A DNA stretch of 10,281 nt from an uncultured Collinsella sp. (lineage in GTDB: Bacteria > Actinomycetota > Coriobacteriia > Coriobacteriales > Coriobacteriaceae), in the NCBI GenBank assembly GCA_900541285.1, contig UQJA01000071.1, positions 1-10,281 of the forward strand. The letters are read 5' to 3'. Below the pieces are notes generated by a model that was not told the DNA's origin, ran no database searches, and saw nothing but the letters and a program-made list of their open reading frames with translations. Position 1 is the stretch's first letter; the number at the start of each line of letters is the position of its first letter. The position numbers and the translations under genes were made by a program. Shown here in pieces: positions 5,017 through 10,281 of this stretch.

Positions 5017-5955
5017 CTAGCGGGATTTCTGCCTGGTGCTATCGAGATCCTGCCTCGCTGCTCGATAGCTCGAAGGAGTGCACCCCATTTGTTCTTTAAA
5101 TACCTGGCCAAGATGGCTTGCTGTTATAAATCCGCATTGGCGCGCGACTGTCTGTACCGTTCGCGTGGTGTGTGCCAAAAGTTCGCAAGCACGGTTTATG
5201 CGGTATGCGCGTAGATATGCCGCCGGGGTCGTTCCTGCACAAGTTTCGATAATGCGGTAACACTCTCTTTCGCTTACGCCGGCTGCAGATGCCATCTGGG
5301 GCACATCTATAGCGGCTGCATAGTTTGCGCGGATAAAGTCCAGGATTGCCTTGAACTGTACCTCGCGGCTGGTCATCCAAGAGGCGCCGTCGGAGGAAAA
5401 GAGCGGTTCGGCCTTGGCGTAAATCTGAATCCAGAGCTCTGACAAGTTATTTCGAAGCGCCATCTCGTTCTGCGGCCGTTGAAGGTCGTGGCTAAAGGAG
5501 CTCTTCAGCAAATCGATAAAGGGCATATCGTCGGGGTTGGTGGGCGACCATTTGAGCACATCGACGCCTCGACATTGCAGCAAAGGATTGATGTAGCGCT
5601 TTTGGAGACGTCCCGCGGGATCGCCGAGCATCGACGGCTGAAAGATATGCAACATTTGAATGGCTGGTGCCGAATTGGCTGATTGCAGTGTGCTGTGCAA
5701 AACGCCGCCGTTGATAAAGCCGGCGGACCCTTCCTCAAAGCGTACGTGCTCATGAGCCGCGCGCGTTCGATAGTCAATCGCCCCCTGCTCCATGTAGAAA
5801 AGCTCAACTTCGGAATGCCAGTGCCAGGGGACGGAATTGCCCGGATAGCGAGCGAATTCTGCGCGTTCGGCAATATAGGGCCAGTCTTCGGCGGTCTCGG
5901 GAAACGCTTCCTCGCGTCCTCCGCGGTGCAATTCTATGTGATCCATGTTTCGCAT
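5017..5955 (-). CDS. AraC-family transcriptional regulator with N-terminal cupin sensor
   Basis: The product is 312 residues. Residues about 30-110 form an AraC-type cupin arm domain, including the pattern VPWHWHSEVELFYMEQG and the GGVLH segment. The C-terminal part carries the two helix-turn-helices of the AraC/XylS DNA-binding domain: the first near 218-240 (VPQMASAAGVSERECYR), the second near 266-289, with the signature CGFITASHLGQVFKEQMGCTPSSYR. Such proteins usually activate a nearby sugar-use operon when a small molecule binds the cupin. The next gene on the strand is the HAD phosphatase; otherwise no clear target is adjacent. The start may be ATG 5955 or the in-frame ATG 5946. No Shine-Dalgarno precedes either, and a -10-like TATACT ends 6 bases before ATG 5955, which would suit a leaderless mRNA. 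Family is certain, ligand unknown. Confidence 0.93.
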   Translation of the reverse strand: MRNMDHIELHRGGREEAFPETAEDWPYIAERAEFARYPGNSVPWHWHSEVELFYMEQGAIDYRTRAAHEHVRFEEGSAGFINGGVLHSTLQSANSAPAIQMLHIFQPSMLGDPAGRLQKRYINPLLQCRGVDVLKWSPTNPDDMPFIDLLKSSFSHDLQRPQNEMALRNNLSELWIQIYAKAEPLFSSDGASWMTSREVQFKAILDFIRANYAAAIDVPQMASAAGVSERECYRIIETCAGTTPAAYLRAYRINRACELLAHTTRTVQTVARQCGFITASHLGQVFKEQMGCTPSSYRAARQDLDSTRQKSR

Positions 5956-5961
5956 GGCATC

Positions 5962-5967
5962 AGTATA
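5962..5967 (-). promoter_or_regulatory. -10 box candidate for a leaderless AraC-family mRNA
   Basis: On the minus strand TATACT (five of six to TATAAT) is followed by six bases and then ATG 5955. A start seven bases after the box would fall on the A of that ATG. There is no convincing -35 at 17 bases and no Shine-Dalgarno. Leaderless mRNAs are common in actinobacteria; here it is inferred. Confidence 0.4.
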
Positions 5968-5980
5968 AAGCGCGATGGGC

Positions 5981-6190
5981 TTAGATTGCTCTTGCCTGTT
6001 CGGGGAACGCCTTGTCTAGGGATGCTTGGAGCTTTTCGAAGGATGCTCGTAAGTTGAGGCTCTGATCGGCTGAGCGCTTGGTTTTTGTGGTGGGGGAGTC
6101 GAGGAGGCCGTTTCTCTGTGTCGGGGGGAAGGAGAAAAGGTTTGCATGTTTTAGGGATGGCTGCTGTGCTGCGTCATTGGAAGAATGCAT
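5981..6190 (-). CDS. Possible 69-aa protein of unknown function
   Basis: I do not recognise this product. It begins MHSSNDAAQQPSLKHANLFS and ends with a predicted amphipathic helix, LRASFEKLQASLDKAFPEQA. It has no signal peptide, membrane segment or metal motif. In favour of a real gene: a near-perfect GAGGAGG stands 10 bases before ATG 6190, the gene ends only 25 bases before the AraC-type start on the same strand, and it fills part of an otherwise empty 488-base gap. Against: it is short, its composition is plain, and it has no recognisable family. It could also be the remnant of a longer gene, together with the open frame just upstream. Confidence 0.4.
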   Translation of the reverse strand: MHSSNDAAQQPSLKHANLFSFPPTQRNGLLDSPTTKTKRSADQSLNLRASFEKLQASLDKAFPEQARAI

Positions 6191-6192
6191 GC

Positions 6193-6387
6193 TTATGCGG
6201 CCTCCTCGATGTCCACCAAAAGGTTGCGCTCGGGGTATGCTGCTAGGCCCCGTGCGCTGGCAGTATTATGCCGCGGCTGCTGCAAAGAAGCGCTAAAGAA
6301 AGGCTTAACCTGGTTTGGTGCTACGATGAAACCGCAGGTCAGAGGTATCGAGTAACACTCTTGAAAGGTTTTGAGCTTAAGGGCTTT
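6193..6387 (-). other. Open frame without a start, ending in a protein-like tail; possible gene remnant
   Basis: On the minus strand this frame stays open for 64 codons from just after a TAG (6388-6390) to TAA at 6193-6195. Its last codons read AAYPERNLLVDIEEAA in codons typical of this genome, and its stop is 2 bases before ATG 6190 of the possible small gene, the usual spacing of coupled genes. No ATG or GTG start is present; the only candidate is TTG 6285, without a Shine-Dalgarno. It may be the 3' end of a decayed gene, or chance. The remaining bases up to 6443 show nothing I can support. Confidence 0.2.
6201..6207 (-). promoter_or_regulatory. Strong ribosome binding site before the 69-aa frame
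   Basis: On the minus strand GAGGAGG stands 10 bases before ATG 6190. It is as good as the sites of the secure genes in this window and is the main reason to list the 69-residue frame. It also encodes the residues E-E-A of the upstream open frame, so its conservation need not be for ribosome binding. Confidence 0.4.
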
Positions 6388-6443
6388 CTAAGGTTTGTGG
6401 CGTAGACGTGGCGCGGACGTGCGGAGCGTGTGAATGCTCGCTG

Positions 6444-7415
6444 TTAGCGTTGCGGTGCCGCGGCACGCACCTGCTCGATGACCTTTTCCATGGTGGCGTC
6501 GATGCGGTCCTTTTTGAGTTCGCATTCCCAGATGGTTATGGGCGTCCAGCCCATTTCGGTGAGCGCTGCCACGGCGGCACGGTCGCGCTCGACGTTGCGA
6601 CGGAACTTTGCCTCCCAAAACTCAACATTGCGCTTGGGCTGGCTGGGGTTGCACTTGGGGCAGCGATGCCAAAAGCAGCCGTTGACGAAGATGGCGATCT
6701 TGCGTCCGGGGAAGGCGATGTCGGGTTTTCCGGGCACCTTCCATTCCAGACGGTATCCCGTAAGGCCTGCGGCGCGCAGGCGCTGGCGAACGAGCAGCTC
6801 GGGCTTGGTGTTCGCACGCTTGTTGCCCTTCATGGACTTTTTGATGGCGGCGCGACGGCGCACGAGCTCACGCTCGTCGGCGGAAAGGTCCGAGGTATCG
6901 ATGCCGTCGAGCAGACCGGGCTTGGGACGCTTTTTGCTGCGGCGCTTAGGTGCGCGCTTGGGTTTGGTGGCGGGTTTGTCGGCTGTGTTGGGCGCGGCGT
7001 CATCGGCGGAGCTTGCCTCAAGCCGGTCTTCCTTCAGCTCAAGTCCCTTGTCGGCGGGCATCCACTCAACGGTGGCAAGCGAGGTGCGCGGAATCCAACG
7101 GATATCGAGCTGACGGTCGTGCTTCTGGGGCTCGCCGGACTCATCGGCTAACGAGCAGTAGTAGCACTCCATCGAAAGGTGAAAATCGGGGTAGTCGTAC
7201 TCGACGGTATAGAAATCGCGCAGGTTGGTGACTTTTACCTGCAGCTCCTCCATAAGCTCGCGGCGCACGGCGTCCTCGGGTGTCTCGCCGCGCATGAGCT
7301 TGCCGCCGGGGAACTCCCAAAGTCCCTGCATGTCGCCGTAGCCGCGCTGCACGGCAAGCAGCTCGTCAGATCCTTCCTTGCGAATGATCCCAGCGGCAAC
7401 ATGAACAGTCTTCAA
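6444..7415 (-). CDS. Nudix hydrolase - Vsr mismatch endonuclease fusion protein
   Basis: One uninterrupted frame of 323 residues carries two enzymes. Residues 1 to about 130 are a MutT/NudG-type Nudix domain (starts KTVHVAAGIIRK, then GLWEFPGGK and a Nudix box from G38 to V60 with E44, R52, E53, E56 and E57; the usual glycine is Q59). Such domains hydrolyse damaged or modified nucleoside triphosphates such as 8-oxo-dGTP or, for NudG, 5-methyl-dCTP. Residues about 131-195 are a linker rich in K, R, A and P. Residues about 196-317 match Vsr, the endonuclease that nicks at T:G mismatches left by deaminated 5-methylcytosine: E206 in TKPELLVRQRL, catalytic D232 in VPGKPDIAF, NGCFWHRCPKC with C247, W249, H250, C252 and C255, then NVERDR and the WEC motif with C298. 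Start is TTG 7415 after AGAGGA with a 6-base spacer; the same frame continues further upstream only as antisense of the ABC gene. No cytosine methyltransferase is in view. Both domains are clear; joint function is inference. Confidence 0.92.
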   Translation of the reverse strand: MKTVHVAAGIIRKEGSDELLAVQRGYGDMQGLWEFPGGKLMRGETPEDAVRRELMEELQVKVTNLRDFYTVEYDYPDFHLSMECYYCSLADESGEPQKHDRQLDIRWIPRTSLATVEWMPADKGLELKEDRLEASSADDAAPNTADKPATKPKRAPKRRSKKRPKPGLLDGIDTSDLSADERELVRRRAAIKKSMKGNKRANTKPELLVRQRLRAAGLTGYRLEWKVPGKPDIAFPGRKIAIFVNGCFWHRCPKCNPSQPKRNVEFWEAKFRRNVERDRAAVAALTEMGWTPITIWECELKKDRIDATMEKVIEQVRAAAPQR

Positions 7416-7421
7416 CAGGAG

Positions 7422-7427
7422 TCCTCT
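7422..7427 (-). promoter_or_regulatory. Ribosome binding site deciding a TTG start for the Nudix-Vsr gene
   Basis: On the minus strand AGAGGA stands 6 bases before TTG 7415. No ATG or GTG in this frame lies near the beginning of the Nudix domain, so TTG is the best start and matches the MutT-like N-terminus K-x-V-x-V-A-A-G-I-I. Confidence 0.65.
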
Positions 7428-7462
7428 CTTAACATCAACACGTGACAGGCTAGCTACCCGTA

Positions 7463-7480
7463 CCTTACACAACGGTAAGG
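7463..7480. other. Small inverted repeat in the divergent promoter region
   Basis: CCTTAC (7463-7468) and GTAAGG (7475-7480) form a perfect 6-bp inverted repeat with a 6-base centre; a further GTAAG follows at 7486-7490. It lies midway between the divergent Nudix-Vsr and BceAB-type genes. It may be an operator; no convincing promoter for the Nudix-Vsr gene could be found around it. Confidence 0.3.
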
Positions 7481-7515
7481 CAAGCGTAAGCCATATCGAT
7501 GGTAGCCGACTCGGC

Positions 7516-7553
7516 TTCTTGCGACTATAGATGCCGTAGACTAATCGCAAGAA
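7516..7553. promoter_or_regulatory. 9-bp inverted repeat next to the ABC transporter ribosome binding site
   Basis: TTCTTGCGA (7516-7524) and TCGCAAGAA (7545-7553) are perfect inverted repeats with a 20-base centre that contains TATAGA and TAGACT, both weak -10 candidates. The right arm runs into the Shine-Dalgarno AAAGGA (7552-7557), 6 bases before ATG 7564. As DNA it could be an operator for a response regulator; as RNA it could hinder ribosome access. BceR-type regulators bind inverted repeats upstream of their transporter genes, which favours the first reading. Inference. Confidence 0.45.
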
Positions 7554-7563
7554 AGGACTCGGT

Positions 7564-8349
7564 ATGCAAACCACGCACATGGCGACCCCGGTACTGGAGG
7601 TCGCGCATCTCGAAAAGGTATATGGAGCGCTGGGCAACGTGACCCGTGCGCTCAACGACGTCAGCTTTACCGTTAACCGCGGCGAATTTGTTGGCATCAT
7701 GGGCGCTTCGGGCTCGGGCAAGTCGACGTTGCTCAACTGCGTGTCGACCATCGATAGCGCCACGAGCGGCACCATCCGCATCAACGGCCAGGACGTAACA
7801 CGCATGAAGCAGGCCAAACTCTCGCAGTTCCGCCGCGAGGAGCTCGGCTTTATCTTCCAGGACTCCAACCTGCTCGATACGCTCACGGCACGCGAGAACA
7901 TCGCCCTGCCGCTCACCATCGCCCGCACAAACTCGGCAGAGATCTCGACTCGCGTGCAGGATGTTGCAGCGCGACTGTCCATCAGTCAGGTGCTCGACAA
8001 GTATCCCTACCAGATGTCCGGCGGTCAGCAGCAGCGCGTTGCCGCGGCTCGCGCGCTCGTCACCGACCCCACCATGATCATGGCCGACGAGCCCACCGGC
8101 GCCCTCGATTCCAAGAGCGCTCGCCTGCTGCTCGAGAGCCTGGAGGCCCTTAACCGCCGTCTGCGCGCCACAGTGCTCATGGTCACGCACGACAGCTTTG
8201 CCGCCAGCTACACGAGCCGTGTGCTGTTCATTCGCGACGGCAAGATCTTCACCGAGCTGCGCCGCGGCGACACCGACCGCCGAGAGTTCTTCGACCGCAT
8301 TATGGAGGTCGTTGCCATGATGGGCGGTGAGGGCTCCGATGCTCTGTAA
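7564..8349 (+). CDS. BceA-type ABC transporter ATP-binding protein
   Basis: The 261-residue ATPase has every ABC motif: Walker A GASGSGKST (47-55), Q-loop Q99 in FIFQD, signature MSGGQQQR (151-158), Walker B MIMADEP with D175 and E176, D-loop ALDS (180-183) and H-loop H209. The segments FIFQDSNLLDTLTARENIALPL and ALDSKSARLLLESL are characteristic of the peptide-7 exporter group (BceA, YxdL, VraD). With the permease it uses ATP to free cell-wall targets from antimicrobial peptides and to signal to a BceS-type kinase. AAAGGA with a 6-base spacer precedes ATG 7564; a second in-frame ATG at 7579 is possible. Its last 11 bases overlap the permease gene, showing translational coupling. No two-component system is adjacent on the left; it may lie beyond the right end. 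Confidence 0.95.
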   Translation: MQTTHMATPVLEVAHLEKVYGALGNVTRALNDVSFTVNRGEFVGIMGASGSGKSTLLNCVSTIDSATSGTIRINGQDVTRMKQAKLSQFRREELGFIFQDSNLLDTLTARENIALPLTIARTNSAEISTRVQDVAARLSISQVLDKYPYQMSGGQQQRVAAARALVTDPTMIMADEPTGALDSKSARLLLESLEALNRRLRATVLMVTHDSFAASYTSRVLFIRDGKIFTELRRGDTDRREFFDRIMEVVAMMGGEGSDAL

Positions 8350-10281
8350 ACTCGCTTGGGGCAACGTCCGCCGCGCCGGCCGCGACTACCTCGTCTACCT
8401 TTTGACGCTCACCCTGGGCGTTACGGTCTTCTATGCCTTTAACACCATCTCGATGCAGGTCGACATCGCCGGAATCGATGAAGAGGGCTTGGCGCAGGTT
8501 ATGGGCAGCATGCTCGGCGACCTGACGTACTTTTTGGCCGGTGTCATGGCCTTTTTGATGGTGTACGCCAATAACTTCATCATGAAACGCCGCAAAAAGG
8601 AGTTTGGCCTGTACCAGGTGCTCGGCATGGGGCGCGGGCGCGTCGCCACGATCATGGCGCTCGAGACGGTGATTGTCTCGGTGGTGGCCTTTGTCGCCGG
8701 CATTGTGCTGGGTGTGGGACTCTCCCAGCTCATGACGTTCTTTACGGCCTCGCTCTTTAAGACGCAGATCGCCAATTTCCACTTCTTTTTCTCGATGCAT
8801 GCGTTCAATCTGACCCTTGTCTGCATGCTCGTAATGTTTGTGCTCACGCTACTGCTGAACCTCCGCGCCGTGCGTCGTACCAAACTCATCGAGCTTATGG
8901 GTGCCGAGCGTCGCAACGAGAGCATCAAGACACGCAACCCCTGGATCGCGATTGCCATCTTTGCCGTGGGCGCGGTGCTGGTGGGCGTGGCCTATTACCG
9001 TCTGCTACGTGATGGGTTCCCGCTAACCGCGACTGACAGCAAGCTGCAAGAGGCCATGAACCAGTTTGGTATTACGACCGCTATGGTTACCGTGGGCACC
9101 TTTGCCCTGTTCTGGGGACTCTCGGGCATGCTCATCAAGCTGCTGCAGAGCCTGCGCGGCGTGTATTGGCGCGGCCTCAACATGTTTACCGTGCGCCAGC
9201 TTGCGGCCAAGGTCAACACGGTGTGCTTTTCGATGGGCGTCATCGCGATGCTCCTGTTTTTGGCCATCACCTCGGTGACGTGCGGTATGTCGATTGCCAA
9301 CGTGATGAACGAAAACCTGGAGCGCTATAACCCTGCTGACGTGTCTCAGACGTATGTCTATTACACGCCCGATACGCTCGACTACTACAAAGAGTACGTC
9401 AATCCGTCTGAAGCCGATCGCATGGTGTTGGCCGATACAACGGTCGATTTGTACCCCGCATGGCACGGTAAGGGCAAGTCGGCGGACAACAACGACGAGA
9501 CCGGCAAGAAGGTCAATATCGCCGATGTTGCCGGTGAGCATGTGCAGATCGATTCGTATCTGAGTTACCCGTTTGGCGGCTCGGATCCTTCGGTGACCCC
9601 AAGTGAGATGTGCAAGATCATGGGCGAAAAGCTTCCCAAGGCGTTCGGGGGTAGCAATGCCGATACGATGGGTCTGTTTGTGACGCCGGCGAGCCAGTAC
9701 AACAAACTGCGTCAGATGATGGGCGAGGAGCCGGTGCACATCGGTCACGACCAGTATCTGCTCACATGTGATATGGGCGGCGAGCTGGTCGACCTGTACA
9801 CCAAGTATATGGCTGGCGGCCATGCCCTTACCTTGGGCGGGCATACGCTCAAGCCCGCAACCGATAAGTCGGACGAAGATACGGCGGCCATCGCCAACTC
9901 GGCGATGGGCAGTAATCCGGGTACCGTCGTCGTTGCCGACGAGCTGTTGTCCCAGCTTAATCTGCAACCGTATTCCAGTAGCCTGCTCGTTAACTACAAA
10001 CAGGGGATGGATACGACCGAGGCAGACGAGAGCATTAAATACACTCTGCTCGACAATCTGCTCGTTGACGGCAAAGAGCCGGGGTCGTGGGGAACCTTCA
10101 TCACACGCTCCGAGATGTACACGCAAGCAGCGCAAATGAACGGTCTTATTAGCTACCTAGCCATCTACATCGGCTTTGTATTGGTCGTTGCATGCGCGGC
10201 GATTCTGTCGATTCAGCAACTCTCCAACGTGGCCGACGGCAGGCGCAGCCATCGGGGGCTGGGGCAGAGCGAGCGGGTAGC
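8339..10281 (+). CDS. BceB-type ABC transporter permease (FtsX/MacB superfamily), 3' end outside window
   Basis: The frame is open from ATG 8339 to the window end (647 codons visible), overlapping the ATPase gene by 11 bases, with GGTGAGGG 5 bases before the start. The layout is that of BceB: membrane segments near residues 16-34, 62-82, 101-128, 156-175, 203-220, 243-266 and 292-315, then a large outside domain from about 318 to 600, then another segment from about 602 (GLISYLAIYIGFVLVVACAAI). The motif KKEFGLYQVLGMGRGR after the second segment is typical of FtsX-domain permeases that contact the ATPase. The large outside domain is thought to sense or release the peptide or lipid target in this family. 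The last visible residues, ADGRRSHRGLGQSERV, fit the cytoplasmic loop before the last two segments but look short there. Two membrane segments are expected beyond the window. Confidence 0.92.
   Translation, partial: MLCKLAWGNVRRAGRDYLVYLLTLTLGVTVFYAFNTISMQVDIAGIDEEGLAQVMGSMLGDLTYFLAGVMAFLMVYANNFIMKRRKKEFGLYQVLGMGRGRVATIMALETVIVSVVAFVAGIVLGVGLSQLMTFFTASLFKTQIANFHFFFSMHAFNLTLVCMLVMFVLTLLLNLRAVRRTKLIELMGAERRNESIKTRNPWIAIAIFAVGAVLVGVAYYRLLRDGFPLTATDSKLQEAMNQFGITTAMVTVGTFALFWGLSGMLIKLLQSLRGVYWRGLNMFTVRQLAAKVNTVCFSMGVIAMLLFLAITSVTCGMSIANVMNENLERYNPADVSQTYVYYTPDTLDYYKEYVNPSEADRMVLADTTVDLYPAWHGKGKSADNNDETGKKVNIADVAGEHVQIDSYLSYPFGGSDPSVTPSEMCKIMGEKLPKAFGGSNADTMGLFVTPASQYNKLRQMMGEEPVHIGHDQYLLTCDMGGELVDLYTKYMAGGHALTLGGHTLKPATDKSDEDTAAIANSAMGSNPGTVVVADELLSQLNLQPYSSSLLVNYKQGMDTTEADESIKYTLLDNLLVDGKEPGSWGTFITRSEMYTQAAQMNGLISYLAIYIGFVLVVACAAILSIQQLSNVADGRRSHRGLGQSERV

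Noticed and set aside
6078..6296. 72-codon plus-strand frame in the 5956-6443 gap
   Set aside because: Cysteine- and arginine-rich composition, no ribosome binding site of note and no family; the opposite strand has the better start signals.
6301..6400. Possible tRNA-like or other structured RNA in the stretch before the Nudix-Vsr stop
   Set aside because: No T-loop consensus, no acceptor stem pairing and no 3' CCA context could be found.
7416..7982. 189-residue N-terminal extension of the Nudix-Vsr frame from ATG 7982
   Set aside because: This part is antisense to the ATPase gene and the divergent promoter region, and its product is serine- and arginine-rich nonsense. The Nudix domain begins at TTG 7415 with a proper ribosome binding site.
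7525..8364. Antisense frame over the ABC ATPase gene, and a longer one (9023-10135) over the permease gene
   Set aside because: Both are mirror images of well-supported genes, with no family motif and no suitable ribosome binding site.

Overview
The window reads as a stretch of a GC-rich, gut-type actinobacterial chromosome. Codon choice, the FprA, DeoR, aldolase and BceAB gene types, and strong GA-rich Shine-Dalgarno sequences suggest a Coriobacteriia member, most likely close to Collinsella. That placement is inference from style and gene content. No rRNA, tRNA, CRISPR array, transposase or phage gene is visible.

Layout from left to right. Bases 1-643 (+) are the 3' part of a LacI-family repressor. 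Bases 773-1933 (+) encode an A-type flavodiiron protein (FprA, O2/NO reductase) with its own extended -10 promoter and a strong intrinsic terminator at 1966-2009. A DeoR-family repressor (2008-2811, -) is divergent from a class II ketose-bisphosphate aldolase (3146-4003, +). The AT-rich region between them holds several A/T palindromes that could be operators and a leader hairpin before the aldolase. The convergent gap 4004-4336 contains no gene. It holds a 151-base nested palindrome whose outer arms are a perfect 37-bp inverted repeat, followed by a diverged direct copy of the same module and two copies of a 16-bp hairpin motif. A HAD phosphatase (4337-4960, -) lies downstream of an AraC-family regulator (5017-5955, -), which may be read from a leaderless mRNA. 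Bases 5956-6443 are poorly explained: they hold one possible 69-aa gene with a very good ribosome binding site and an open frame without a start just upstream of it.

The most unusual gene is at 6444-7415 (-). It is a single 323-aa protein that joins an N-terminal MutT/NudG-type Nudix hydrolase to a C-terminal Vsr mismatch endonuclease through a basic linker. One half would clean the nucleotide pool and the other would nick DNA at T:G mismatches. Divergent from it is a BceAB-type peptide-responsive ABC transporter (ATPase 7564-8349, permease 8339 to beyond the window end), with overlapping genes and an inverted repeat just before the ATPase start.

The window is a set of small separate units (sugar-phosphate metabolism with local regulators, oxygen/NO defence, nucleotide/DNA repair, peptide resistance) rather than one pathway. 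The best candidates for something undescribed are the Nudix-Vsr fusion and the intergenic palindromic repeat.
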